A program made the translations under genes and the position numbers. The notes beneath the pieces were generated by a model. It was not told the DNA's origin. It made no database searches and saw only the letters and a list, made by a program, of their open reading frames with translations. 64,000 bases of DNA, taken from contig NZ_CABVLY010000013.1 of the NCBI RefSeq assembly GCF_902498995.1, positions 1 to 64,000 on the forward strand, read 5' to 3'. Shown one piece after another: positions 46,919 to 55,643 of the stretch (position 1 is the stretch's first letter; each line of letters starts with the position of its first letter). The DNA is from Burkholderia anthina (GTDB taxonomy: Bacteria > Pseudomonadota > Gammaproteobacteria > Burkholderiales > Burkholderiaceae).

Positions 46919-48556
46919 ATGCCGATCGTTGTTATCTACAGAATTGTTTTTGCAGCCCTTGCTCTGTTTGCCATCAGCGTACACGCGGGGGAATTGTCTT
47001 CTTCGACTGTCAAATCAACTGCTGCCATGTCCGATCTCCCACGCTACGAAAAACTGCCCTTGTTCAATCCGCATCGGAAAAGCTTTACGTGCGTATATCA
47101 GAATCAGCATGTGCCGCCTGTTGATCCCCAGGCTGAGCTATGGTTCCAGCAGGCTCTCGCGCTCGACAATCCCGATGTTTACTATGAGAAACGTGACTAT
47201 CTAAAGATCTACCAGCTCTATGTTCAGGCAGCCGATCGCGGTCACTGGAAAGCGATGCTCAACCTTGCTTCCCTGATCCTGAGTGACTATCCCGGCGTAC
47301 CACAGCATGATCCGGAAGCTGCGATCAAATGGGTCGAGAAAGCGATGCAGTCGGGCGTACCCGATGCCTATGACATGATGGGCACCTATCACCTGAACGG
47401 GCTGATCAAGGGCGGCGATGCCACCAGCGCTTATGCATTTTTTCAACGTGCTGCGGACATGGGCAGTCCTGCAGCCCAAGCGTTTCTTGGTTTTAAGATG
47501 AGTGGTAGCTACGACAGTCCAGATGGTGAATTCTGGGGAAACTCGACTATTGGCTTGGAAATGCTACGGTGCTCCCTTGCTCAGGGTTATGGAGAGGCAG
47601 CCTATGACCTGGGCGGCTTGTACAAGGGAACTACACCTGAATCAAAGCTTCAGGCCCTCAAGGTTTTGCACGACGGTGTTAAGCTGGGCTGTGCAAAGTG
47701 CGCAAAAGATCTGGCATCCGAATTTCGCGGATTTGATTTGACTAGCGGAAATAATATCGTTGGCCATATCGACACAGCACGCGCCCAACGCTATTTCATG
47801 CTAGGGGATGCGCTGGAGCACTACAAAGGCCGTCTAAAACTTCCTAACCTGGACAAGGTTCTTCCGCTACCACCGGCGCCGCTCCCCAAGTGGGACGGGA
47901 ATGCGAAAACGCTGATCGACGCGGCCAAGCCTGTCAGCCCGCCAGCAGTATTGCAAAAAAGCAGCGTGGGTGAGGGGCGATCATTCGTTCCCGATGGGCA
48001 TGCGGTTGCTGCGCTCGATAGCAGCGCGCCAGCAATTACCGGTGATCAATCCGTTCCCAGGGCCGGTTATTGGCTGGCGCTGTACGGCTCGTCGACGCAA
48101 CCGGACGCGCGGCTGATTGCCCGCTCTGGGCTGCCCGAGCGCTACGAAGCTGGTGAACGATTCGAAGCACCTTCTTATGACTGGTTGTCGCCGGATCGCG
48201 TGCAGTGGTATTACCTCGGTGAGGCATACCGCCTTCCGCCGCAGCGCACGGATTTTCTTGCAAACCTGATCGGCGCGGGACTGCTGCGGGAGGTCTCGCC
48301 GTCGGCAGGACCCCGATGTGCCGGAGATCGCGGTTGCCCGGAAACCGGGATTTGGGAAGGGCGCGTTGCAGTCGATCACCCGATGGCAGTGCTGTACAAC
48401 CGCTGGGATCAGCAGGCTTTCGTCGAGAAGGGGCAAGCATTTCCCTCTGCCGGGAGCCGTTTCATTGACGTCGCCATGAGGGATGTGCAATGGACCTACC
48501 TAGGCAGTCCCAATACGGAAACTGGTATGCCGGGCATATACGCGATTGGTTTGTAA
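46919..48556 (+). CDS. Sel1-repeat periplasmic protein, probable immunity protein
   Basis: 545 residues with a signal peptide (about 1-24, ending VHAGE). The middle part holds Sel1/TPR-like repeats (AADRGHWKAMLNLASLIL, AMQSGVPDAYDMMGTYHLNG, AADMGSPAAQAFLGFKMSG, YGEAAYDLGGLYKG). The C-terminal 180 residues contain two related segments around GYWLALYGSSTQPDARLIARSGLPERYEAGERF and GIWEGRVAVDHPMAVLYNRWDQQAFVEKGQAFP. Sel1-repeat proteins encoded next to Tle5 phospholipases act as periplasmic immunity proteins, and that role fits here. It lies 13 bp after the effector gene. Confidence 0.8.
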   Translation: MPIVVIYRIVFAALALFAISVHAGELSSSTVKSTAAMSDLPRYEKLPLFNPHRKSFTCVYQNQHVPPVDPQAELWFQQALALDNPDVYYEKRDYLKIYQLYVQAADRGHWKAMLNLASLILSDYPGVPQHDPEAAIKWVEKAMQSGVPDAYDMMGTYHLNGLIKGGDATSAYAFFQRAADMGSPAAQAFLGFKMSGSYDSPDGEFWGNSTIGLEMLRCSLAQGYGEAAYDLGGLYKGTTPESKLQALKVLHDGVKLGCAKCAKDLASEFRGFDLTSGNNIVGHIDTARAQRYFMLGDALEHYKGRLKLPNLDKVLPLPPAPLPKWDGNAKTLIDAAKPVSPPAVLQKSSVGEGRSFVPDGHAVAALDSSAPAITGDQSVPRAGYWLALYGSSTQPDARLIARSGLPERYEAGERFEAPSYDWLSPDRVQWYYLGEAYRLPPQRTDFLANLIGAGLLREVSPSAGPRCAGDRGCPETGIWEGRVAVDHPMAVLYNRWDQQAFVEKGQAFPSAGSRFIDVAMRDVQWTYLGSPNTETGMPGIYAIGL

Positions 48557-48597
48557 ATGTCCGGTCCGCCGCTGCTGCACGCTAGAGAGGGAAACGA

Positions 48598-48861
48598 ATG
48601 GTTCGTCAGGTCATTGTGGTGGGCGATACGCTCGCGCCGCATGGCGGCACTGTTACGACAGGTTCGCATGCCGATGTCATGGACGGCAAGGCGATCGCCC
48701 GCAAAGGCGATGTGGTCGAATGCAAGGAGCACGGAACGCAGACGATTGCTGAAGGAGACGCGAACGGCATGATTAGCGGCGCACCGGTTGCGTTGCATGG
48801 ACATCGTGCGACATGCGGCTGCACGCTGGTGAGTCGTTCCGCCACTATTTCGTGGTCGTGA
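48598..48861 (+). CDS. PAAR domain protein
   Basis: 87 residues, a complete PAAR domain: VVGDTLAPHGGTVTTGSHADVMDGKAIARKGDVVECKEHG with the zinc-ligand His/Cys residues continuing in HGHRATCGCTLVS. PAAR proteins cap the VgrG spike and sharpen it. The ATG follows AGAGAGGG. It ends the vgrG-effector-immunity-PAAR cluster and has no extension, so it is a plain cap rather than an evolved effector. Confidence 0.92.
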   Translation: MVRQVIVVGDTLAPHGGTVTTGSHADVMDGKAIARKGDVVECKEHGTQTIAEGDANGMISGAPVALHGHRATCGCTLVSRSATISWS

Positions 48862-49175
48862 ACGCGGCGGGACGAATCGGTCAGCATCCAACGAGTGCGA
48901 ATACCCAAAGATTCGACGTCCCCGATTGCATTGCCGTTGCCGCGCTGTCGATCGGCGCGATGGTGCGGGGCGTGCGCTGTCGCATCCGCCGAGCAGGCCG
49001 CCAGCGTCGGCGATCACGTGAGCAACGCGAGTTCGCGATCGGTGTCATGGGGCCTCGGCTGTGAGCGTGCCGCACGCAGACGTCATGCGGCACGGCGGGT
49101 GCGTGCCGAAGGTTGCCCCCGGCCCCAACCGGGAATCGAACACCTTGAGGTCGTTGTAAGGTCAAGACATTTGGA
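48862..49175. other. Region between T6SS island and metY
   Basis: About 310 bp without a supported gene. The composition returns to the high-GC host style. Fragments that may be decayed DNA are present, but nothing is recognisable. Confidence 0.45.
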
Positions 49176-49205
49176 GCGGGCGCACCGGCGAACCGGCCCG
49201 CCCGC
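49176..49205 (-). terminator. Hairpin downstream of metY-like gene
   Basis: GCGGGCG (49176-49182) pairs with CGCCCGC (49199-49205), and the inner ACCGG and CCGG extend the stem around CGAA. It ends seven bases from the stop codon of the minus-strand gene. Confidence 0.65.
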
Positions 49206-49211
49206 CTCCGC

Positions 49212-50507
49212 TCACACCTGCGCGAGCGCCTGATCCAGATCGGCGAGCAAGTCGTCGATATGCTCGATGCCGATCGACAGCCGCACCGTTTCTTCCTTCA
49301 CGCCGGCCTTCGCGAGTTCGGCCGGCGACAACTGCCGGTGCGTCGTCGAGGCCGGATGCGTCGCGAGCGACTTCGTGTCGCCGATGTTCACGAGCCGCGT
49401 GAACAGCTTCAGCGCGTCCTGGAACTTCGCGCCGCCGTCGCGGCCGCCCTTCACGCCGAACGTCAGGATGCCCGGCGCGCGGCCCGACAGGTAGCGCGCG
49501 ACGAGCGGATGGTCCGGATGATCGGGCAGCCCCGCGTAGTTCACCCATTCGACGTTTTCATGGCGCGCGAGATGCTGCGCGATCTTCAGCGCGTTGTCGC
49601 CGATGCGCTCGACGCGCAGCGCGAGCGTCTCGATGCCCTGCAGGATCTGGAACGCGTTGAACGGCGAGATCGCCGCGCCCATGTTGCGCAGCGGCACCAC
49701 GCGTGCGCGGCCGATATACGCGGCCGGCCCGAACGCTTCGGTGTAGACGACGCCGTGATAGCTGACGTCCGGCTCGTTGAGCCGCTTGAAGCGGTCCGCG
49801 TGCTGCGCCCACGGGAACTTGCCCGAGTCGACGATCGCGCCGCCGAGGCTCGTGCCGTGGCCGCCGAGATATTTCGTCAGCGAGTGCACGACGATGTCCG
49901 CGCCGTGCTCGAACGGGCGCAGCAAGTACGGCGACGGCACCGTGTTGTCGACGATCAGCGGAATCCCGTGGCGATGCGCGATGTCGGCGAGCGCGGCGAT
50001 GTCGGTCACGTTGCCGAGCGGGTTGCCGACCGATTCCGCGAAGATCGCCTTCGTGCGTGCGTCGATCAGCGGCTCGAACGACGCGGGGTCGCGCGGATCG
50101 GCGAAGCGCGTCGTGATCCCGTATTGCGGCAGCGTGTGCGCGAACAGGTTGTAGGTGCCGCCGTACAGCGAACTCGCGGACACGATGTTGTCGCCCGCTT
50201 CCGCGATCGTCTGGATCGCGTACGTGACGGCCGCCTGGCCCGATGCGAGCGCGAGCGCGCCGATGCCGCCCTCGAGCGCGGCGATCCGCTGCTCGAGCAC
50301 GTCCGTCGTCGGGTTCATGATCCGCGTGTAGATGTTGCCCTGGACCTTCAGGTCGAACAGGTCCGCGCCATGCTGGGTGTCGTCGAATGCGTACGCAACG
50401 GTCTGGTAGATCGGCACCGCCACCGCGCGCGTGGTCGGGTCGGGGCGATAGCCGCCGTGCACGGCGATGGTTTCGAGGCGCCAGTTCGAAGAGGCCTGAT
50501 CGGTCAT
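49212..50507 (-). CDS. metY: O-acetylhomoserine sulfhydrylase family (MetY-like)
   Basis: 431 residues of the Cys/Met metabolism PLP family: YTRIMNPTTDVLEQRIAALEGG, SGQAAVTYAIQTI, VDNTVPSPYLLRPFEHGADIVVHSLTKYLGGHG with the PLP Lys in HSLTKY. The longer length and the inserts (VKGGRDGGAKFQDALKLF) are those of O-acetylhomoserine aminocarboxypropyltransferase, which makes homocysteine or methionine precursors from O-acetylhomoserine and sulfide. It is divergent from an O-methyltransferase gene across 138 bp. Confidence 0.92.
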   Translation of the reverse strand: MTDQASSNWRLETIAVHGGYRPDPTTRAVAVPIYQTVAYAFDDTQHGADLFDLKVQGNIYTRIMNPTTDVLEQRIAALEGGIGALALASGQAAVTYAIQTIAEAGDNIVSASSLYGGTYNLFAHTLPQYGITTRFADPRDPASFEPLIDARTKAIFAESVGNPLGNVTDIAALADIAHRHGIPLIVDNTVPSPYLLRPFEHGADIVVHSLTKYLGGHGTSLGGAIVDSGKFPWAQHADRFKRLNEPDVSYHGVVYTEAFGPAAYIGRARVVPLRNMGAAISPFNAFQILQGIETLALRVERIGDNALKIAQHLARHENVEWVNYAGLPDHPDHPLVARYLSGRAPGILTFGVKGGRDGGAKFQDALKLFTRLVNIGDTKSLATHPASTTHRQLSPAELAKAGVKEETVRLSIGIEHIDDLLADLDQALAQV

Positions 50508-50645
50508 GGGTGCTCCGTATGTTGTTGTGATCGTCGAGCGATTATAGGAGCACGCGCGCCGCTGTTCTTAGAACGAATGGTTTGTTGCTTATGGGCTTGC
50601 GACGCATAGAATGCCTTTTCCACGCACAACGGCAAAGGATGCGCG

Positions 50646-51314
50646 ATGGCTCAGGATCAATGGAACAAGGTGGATGCGTATTTTTCGGCGACGCTGGTGC
50701 CGTCCGACGACGCGCTCGACGCCGCGCTCGCGGCGAGCGACGCGGCCGGGCTGCCGGCGATCAACGTCGCGCCGAACCAGGGCAAGCTGCTGCAGCTGCT
50801 CGCGACGATCCGCAGTGCGCGGCGCATCCTCGAGGTCGGCACGCTCGGCGGCTACAGCACGATCTGGCTCGCGCGCGCGCTGCCGCCGGACGGGCAGCTC
50901 GTCACGCTCGAACTGAATCCCGACCATGCGAAGGTCGCGACGCGGAACATCGCGCGTGCCGGGTTCGCGAGCATCGTGTCGGTCGTCGTCGGCAGCGCGA
51001 AGGACAGCCTCGCGCGGCTCGTCGATGCGGGCGAGGCGCCGTTCGACTTCATCTTCATCGACGCGGACAAGGACAGCAACGCCGTTTATCTGGACGCCGC
51101 GCTGAAGCTGTCGCGGCCCGGCACGGTGATCGTCGTCGACAACGTCGTGCGGGGCGGGCGCGTTGCCGACCCCGACAATCACGAGCCGGACGTCGTCGGC
51201 GTGCGCAACGGGTTCGCGCGGATCGTCGCCGAGCCGAACGTCGCGACGACCGCCGTGCAGACGGTCGGGCTGAAGGGCTGGGACGGGTTCTCGATCTCGA
51301 TCGTCGGCGCGTGA
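50646..51314 (+). CDS. SAM-dependent O-methyltransferase (COMT-like)
   Basis: 222 residues of the catechol/caffeoyl-CoA O-methyltransferase type: ILEVGTLGGYSTIWLARALPPDGQLVTLELNPDHAKVA (SAM site), FDFIFIDADKDSNAVYLDAALKL (metal-binding Asp) and VIVVDNVVRGGRVAD (second Asp and Asn ligands). It methylates a hydroxyl on a small acceptor; the acceptor is unknown. AAGGAT precedes the ATG. Confidence 0.9.
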   Translation: MAQDQWNKVDAYFSATLVPSDDALDAALAASDAAGLPAINVAPNQGKLLQLLATIRSARRILEVGTLGGYSTIWLARALPPDGQLVTLELNPDHAKVATRNIARAGFASIVSVVVGSAKDSLARLVDAGEAPFDFIFIDADKDSNAVYLDAALKLSRPGTVIVVDNVVRGGRVADPDNHEPDVVGVRNGFARIVAEPNVATTAVQTVGLKGWDGFSISIVGA

Positions 51315-51333
51315 GCGAGCCGACGCCCGTGCA

Positions 51334-52488
51334 TCAGCGCGGGTTGTCGGTCGAACCGGCCGTTCGATACAGCCGCGGCCACTGATCCTGGAACAGCCCG
51401 TTGCACGCGCCGTGCATCGCGACGTCGCTCAGCACGAAGCGCTTGCCGTCGAACACCCACGACGCGCCCGACCCGCAATCGCCGGCGCTGCGCACGCGAT
51501 CGAGGCTCGACAGCGTCGCATGCGCGGGATCGTAGATGGCTTCGGTCAACTGGTTCGAGAACGACGCCGGGTCGAGGCCCGCGCTGGCGTTCTCGCCGAA
51601 GTCGAGCGGCGTCGGCGCGTACGGCGCGCTACGGTGCACGCGATACCACAGGTCCGTATGGTTGTACGCGCTGCTCGTCTGACACGGGATCGACACGATC
51701 GCATCGGCGGTCGAGATCGCGGTGGCCGACGCGGCCTTGCGGCGATCGGGCGCCGACATTTCGTCGCCGGCATCGGCCGCGCAACGCTTCACGCTGCCGC
51801 CGAACTTGTCGAATACCGCATCGACGAGCGGGCGTTGTTCGGCGGGCGTGAGATCGGCCACGCGCGGCGCCGGAACGGGCGCGGGCGGCAGCGCCGGCGC
51901 GGCGGGCACCGCCGATGCGGGTTTGGCGCCCTTGCGCAGCAGCGCAGTGACCGTGCCGATGCGGCCCTGCGTGTCGTCGATCAGCAGCAGCGCGGCGTTG
52001 AGCCCCGCTAGCGAAACGCGCGGCGTCTGCGTGTCGGCCGGGTCGCCGAAACCGAGCACCTGCGCGTTGTGCGACATCGTCAGCCATGCGTCGACCGTCG
52101 CCGGATCGCGGGTGCGAATATGGAACGGATAGACGTCGTCGTCTTCGTCGCCCGTTTTCGCGACCGCGTGCCACTCGGCCGGCACTGCGTCGAACGGTTG
52201 ACCGTCCGCGCGCGCGGTGCGCAGATCGAGCGGCGCCGACGCGAAGATCTCCAGCGACGGCCGCGCATCGGGGCCGGCGTCGCGCGCGAGCCGCAGGATC
52301 AGGCTGGTGCGCGTGTCGTCGATGTCGTCGTTGCCGCCCTCGGCAACGCAGTCATTCGCGTTGTCGCAGACGACCGACCAGTTCTTGAAATCGCGCGCGA
52401 CCGGATGTTGCGCGGGGTCGCGTGCGGCAGCGGACAGCGACGCGGTGAGCAGGATGACGGCGACGGCAAGCGGGAGATGACGAAACAT
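51334..52488 (-). CDS. DUF1176 domain-containing exported protein
   Basis: 384 residues with a signal peptide (MFRHLPLAVAVILLTASLSAAA). The body matches DUF1176: FKNWSVVCDNANDCVAEG near the N-terminus, repeated GRIGTVTALLRKGAKP, a Pro/Ala-rich linker and the C-terminal LSSLDRVRSAGDCGSGASWVFDGKRFVLSDV. Function is unknown; members are periplasmic. It is convergent with the O-methyltransferase gene (20 bp gap). The start at 52488 is chosen for the signal peptide. Confidence 0.85.
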   Translation of the reverse strand: MFRHLPLAVAVILLTASLSAAARDPAQHPVARDFKNWSVVCDNANDCVAEGGNDDIDDTRTSLILRLARDAGPDARPSLEIFASAPLDLRTARADGQPFDAVPAEWHAVAKTGDEDDDVYPFHIRTRDPATVDAWLTMSHNAQVLGFGDPADTQTPRVSLAGLNAALLLIDDTQGRIGTVTALLRKGAKPASAVPAAPALPPAPVPAPRVADLTPAEQRPLVDAVFDKFGGSVKRCAADAGDEMSAPDRRKAASATAISTADAIVSIPCQTSSAYNHTDLWYRVHRSAPYAPTPLDFGENASAGLDPASFSNQLTEAIYDPAHATLSSLDRVRSAGDCGSGASWVFDGKRFVLSDVAMHGACNGLFQDQWPRLYRTAGSTDNPR

Positions 52489-52649
52489 GACGGTTCGTAT
52501 CGGCAATGACGGGGAGTAGGGCGGACGTCCGGTTGCAAGCGCATCGTAAGCGCGCGATGCGGATCGAGCGCGGCCGGACAGCATCGAGTATACCCGCTGC
52601 TGCGGCAGCGAATCGCGCGATGGCGATCGAAGGCGCGCACAAAGGGAAA

Positions 52650-52677
52650 CGGCGCGATGCCTGCAGGCATCGCGCCG
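52650..52677 (-). terminator. 28-bp perfect palindrome, probable rtcB terminator
   Basis: CGGCGCGATGCCTG and its exact complement CAGGCATCGCGCCG lie 34 bp after the rtcB stop codon. On the minus strand they are followed by TTTCCCTTT. It can also serve the converse direction, but no gene ends there on the plus strand. Confidence 0.7.
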
Positions 52678-52710
52678 TTCGTTGGCGAGCGGGTGCCGGC
52701 AGCGCGCCCG

Positions 52711-53934
52711 CTATCCTTTCACGCACACCACCTGACGCAGCGTGTGCACCACTTCGACGAGGCTGCGCTGCGCCGCCATCACCGCATCGATGTCCTTGTA
52801 GGCCATCGGGATTTCATCGACGACGCCCGCATCTTTCCGGCATTCGACGCCACGCGTCGCGCTCACCTGGTCGTCGACCGTGAAGCGGCGCTTCGCTTCG
52901 GTCCGGCTCATCGCGCGGCCGGCGCCGTGGCTGCACGAACAGAAGCTCTCCGGGTTGCCGAGCCCGCGCACGATGAAGCTCTTCGCGCCCATCGAGCCCG
53001 GAATGATCCCGAGTTGCCCCTTCTGCGCGGACACCGCGCCCTTGCGGGTCACGAGCACGTCCTCGCCGAAGTGGCGTTCGCGCTGCACGTAGTTGTGGTG
53101 GCAGTTCACCGCGTGTTCGTCGACCCCGAACGGCTTGCCGATCGCGCCGCGCGCTGCGCCGATCACCGCGTCCATCATCGCCTGCCGGTTGCGGCGCGCG
53201 TAGTCCTGCGCCCAGCCGACCGCTTCGACGTAATCGTCGAAGTGCCGGCTGCCCTCGTTGAAGTACGCGAGGTTGCGATCCGGCAGGTTCGCGATGTGCT
53301 GCCGCATGTCGGCCTGCGCGAGTTCGATGAACAGGCTGCCGATCGCGTTGCCGACGCCGCGCGAGCCGCTATGCAGCATGAACCACACGCGATCGGCTTC
53401 GTCGATGCACACTTCGATGAAGTGGTTGCCGGTGCCGAGCGTGCCCAGATGCGCGTAGTGGTTCGTCTTCTCCAGCTTCGGATACTTGTCGACGATCCGC
53501 TGAAAACCCGGCAGCAGCGACTTCCAGGCATCCGTCACGGCGGCCGGCGTGCGATCGCCCCACGCACCCGGATCGCGGCGGCCCGGCGCGCGGCCGTGCG
53601 GCACCGCGCGTTCGATCGCGCCGCGCAGCCCGCCGAGCGAGTCCGGCAGATCGGCGGCGACGAGCGTCGTGCGCGCGGCCATCATCCCGCAGCCGATGTC
53701 GACGCCGACCGCCGCCGGGATGATCGCGCCCTGCGTCGGGATCACGCTGCCGATCGTCGAGCCCTTGCCGAGGTGCACGTCCGGCATCACCGCAACGTGC
53801 CTGAAGATGAACGGCATCTGCGCGGTGTTGCGCAATTGCGTGCGCGCGTCGTCCTCGACGGCGACGCCCTGCGTCCACATCTTCACCGGCTTGCCGTTCG
53901 CCAGTTCCATCACTTGATAATCGTCGTTGCTCAT
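52711..53934 (-). CDS. rtcB: RNA-splicing ligase RtcB
   Basis: 407 residues. The Mn- and GTP-dependent RNA ligase joins 2',3'-cyclic phosphate or 3'-phosphate ends to 5'-OH ends. Metal ligands are visible in VDIGCGMM (Asp, Cys), GTLGTGNHFIEVC (His), HSGSRGVG (His) and HHNYVQRE; the His that is guanylylated is in CSCSHGAGRAMSR. It is the shorter, roughly 400-residue bacterial type. The start at 53934 gives MSNDDYQ; an ATG four codons earlier is possible. It is the distal gene of the slipin-rtcB operon, controlled by RtcR from the opposite strand. Confidence 0.95.
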   Translation of the reverse strand: MSNDDYQVMELANGKPVKMWTQGVAVEDDARTQLRNTAQMPFIFRHVAVMPDVHLGKGSTIGSVIPTQGAIIPAAVGVDIGCGMMAARTTLVAADLPDSLGGLRGAIERAVPHGRAPGRRDPGAWGDRTPAAVTDAWKSLLPGFQRIVDKYPKLEKTNHYAHLGTLGTGNHFIEVCIDEADRVWFMLHSGSRGVGNAIGSLFIELAQADMRQHIANLPDRNLAYFNEGSRHFDDYVEAVGWAQDYARRNRQAMMDAVIGAARGAIGKPFGVDEHAVNCHHNYVQRERHFGEDVLVTRKGAVSAQKGQLGIIPGSMGAKSFIVRGLGNPESFCSCSHGAGRAMSRTEAKRRFTVDDQVSATRGVECRKDAGVVDEIPMAYKDIDAVMAAQRSLVEVVHTLRQVVCVKG

Positions 53935-54004
53935 TGGCTTCACCATTCGTTCATGCGTCCGGCGCGGCGGCCATGCGCCGCGCCGTTTCATCCTGTTTCG
54001 CGCA

Positions 54005-55144
54005 TCATGCGCCCTTGATGCTGACGAGTCCGTTCAGCACCTGGTCGAGACCGCCGAACACCGAGATGCGGTCGATCCGTTCCGCGACGCGCTCGAGCGT
54101 TTCCAGCTCCTTGAGCCGCAGCGCGGTCGGGTTCTCTTCCATCACCTTCGCGGTGTTCAGCAGCGAGCGGGTCGCCGCCGTTTCTTCACGGCGGCGGATC
54201 ACGTTCGCCTGCGCGGCCTTTTCGGCTTCGACCACCTGCGCGAGGATCGTCTTCATGTCGCCCGGCAGCACGATATCCTTCACGCCGACGCTGCGCACCT
54301 CCACGCCCGACTGCTCGAGGCGTGTGCGCACCTGCGCGATCACGACGTCGTCGATCGCCTGCTTGTCCTCCAGCAGTTCGTCGAGCGAGCGCGTGCCGAC
54401 GGCCGCGCGCAGCGCGAACTGCAGCTCGCGATACAGGTGTTCGAGCGGCTTCTGCAACTGGCCGAACGCATGCAGCACGTCCGCATAGCGCCACGTCGCC
54501 GACAGGTTCAGCCGCAGCGCGACCTTGTCGCGCGTCAGGATTTCCTGCCCCGCGACTTCGAGCGGCTGCAGGCGCAGGTCGACGAGCTCGACCGCCACGT
54601 CGCGGTTGAAGCGCCAGAACGCCGTCACGCCCGCGTCCAGCAGCCGCTCGATCTTGCCGTCGATCTTCAGTACGCCGACGTGATACGCCGGCACCTGCGC
54701 AAGCAGCACGCCCGTCAGCCCCGCCACGCCGCGCGCCCGCAGCGCCGGTTGCGCGATGCGCTTCGCGAGCGCGGCCGGCAGCATGCTGTCCTGCGCGAGA
54801 TCGACACGCTCCAGACGGTGCGCGATCAGGCCGCGCCAGTACAGCCGGCGCGTGCCCGGCGGCAGGATCTCGACGAGCACGTCGTCTTCGTAGCGCAGGC
54901 CCGCTTCGTCGTCGGCCAGATCCATCGCGACGAAGTATCGCGCGAGCACGTCCGGTGCGTCGTGACGCAGGTAATCGGCCAGCGCGGCGTCGGCGAGCGG
55001 TGCGTCGAGACGCGCGGTCTGCACCGACAGGCGCTTGAACGGATCGAAGGCCTTGAACACGCCCGGTTCCAGCACCTTCACGAAATCGCCCTCATTCATC
55101 AGCAGCGCGCGTTCGTTCTTTTTCACTACATGACGCTTCCACAT
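54005..55144 (-). CDS. Slipin/SPFH-type protein of the RNA-repair operon
   Basis: 379 residues. The SPFH/band-7 core (about 20-330) contains RLYWRGLIAHRLERVDL, LTRDKVALRLNLSATWRYADV, LRAAVGTRSLDELLEDKQAIDDVVIAQVRTRLEQSGVEVRSVGVKDIVLP, and then the coiled-coil segment VVEAEKAAQANVIRRREETAATRSLLNTAKVMEENP. There is no clear N-terminal membrane helix, unlike stomatins. Slipins of this kind are standing partners of RtcR-controlled rtcB operons, with no known biochemical role. RtcB follows 70 bp downstream. Confidence 0.88.
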   Translation of the reverse strand: MWKRHVVKKNERALLMNEGDFVKVLEPGVFKAFDPFKRLSVQTARLDAPLADAALADYLRHDAPDVLARYFVAMDLADDEAGLRYEDDVLVEILPPGTRRLYWRGLIAHRLERVDLAQDSMLPAALAKRIAQPALRARGVAGLTGVLLAQVPAYHVGVLKIDGKIERLLDAGVTAFWRFNRDVAVELVDLRLQPLEVAGQEILTRDKVALRLNLSATWRYADVLHAFGQLQKPLEHLYRELQFALRAAVGTRSLDELLEDKQAIDDVVIAQVRTRLEQSGVEVRSVGVKDIVLPGDMKTILAQVVEAEKAAQANVIRRREETAATRSLLNTAKVMEENPTALRLKELETLERVAERIDRISVFGGLDQVLNGLVSIKGA

Positions 55145-55401
55145 ATTCTTGTCCTTTTCTTCAATGACCGCCGGACGACACGCATCGTACGGATCGGGGT
55201 GCGACGCGATCGGGCAGGCGGCGCGTTAGCCGGCGCTGCAGCACGCGGCGACGCATCCTGCATCGCGTCGTCGTGCGCATTCGCGCGGGCCGTCCGGCCG
55301 CCCGGCCGATCGCGCGGAACCGCAACCGGTTCGACGCGCGGCGGGCTTCGCGGCCCGCGCCGGCGGGTACTGCTTTCATCGGAAATTGCCCTTGCGGACA
55401 A

Positions 55402-55472
55402 CGTTCGGACGGGATTCGAACCCGCCACACACCGGCTTGCGCCGGCTGCTCTACCTGTTGAGCTACCGAACA
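55402..55472 (-). ncRNA. tRNA-like element 2: cloverleaf with defective anticodon loop
   Basis: On the minus strand: acceptor TGTTCGG/CCGAACG (first pair U-G), U8-A9, D arm GCTC-AACAGGTA-GAGC with the GG pair, anticodon-like stem GCCGG/CCGGT, 5-base variable region, T arm GCGGG-TTCGAAT-CCCGT. All arm lengths are canonical except the anticodon loop, which has six bases (CGCAAG) and no U33; a C-G pair would turn it into a GCAA tetraloop. No CCA is encoded. It cannot be a normal decoding tRNA. It lies in the leader of the sigma54-driven slipin-rtcB operon. Confidence 0.8.
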
Positions 55473-55473
55473 G

Positions 55474-55520
55474 TGGGCGCCCCGGGATTCGAACCCGGAC
55501 GAAGCTGCCTCGCGCGCCCC
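55474..55520 (-). ncRNA. tRNA-like element 1: acceptor plus T arm, truncated
   Basis: On the minus strand: GGGCGC and GCGCCC form an acceptor-like stem around a short possible hairpin (GCGAGG-CAG-CTTCGT) and a perfect T arm CCGGG-TTCGAAT-CCCGG. D and anticodon arms are absent or reduced to the small hairpin. It ends one base before the second element starts (55472), so the two are in tandem. The fold is my hand prediction; the T arm is beyond doubt, the rest less so. Confidence 0.6.
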
Positions 55521-55643
55521 TTTGCCTTCTTCTGTCCGTGGCGGCATGCACTGCCGCAACGAACGAGGTTCGGCGGCGGCGCACCAGCAGGGCTTGGTGA
55601 ACCCTGGCTCGCGGGCCAGCGGGACATCCGGCGTCTTCTATTT

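Noticed and set aside
49110..49150. T-arm-like GTTCGATTCCCGG on the minus strand, possible tRNA remnant or attachment site
   Set aside because: The left side of the stem does not pair and no acceptor stem is found.
55161..55376. Possible Arg-rich 72-residue protein between tRNA-like element 2 and slipin
   Set aside because: Composition is typical of out-of-frame high-GC DNA, and the ribosome binding site is weak. It would need conservation to be believed.
55402..55472. Ordinary tRNA gene
   Set aside because: The anticodon loop is one base short, has no U33 and can close as a tetraloop; no anticodon can be assigned.
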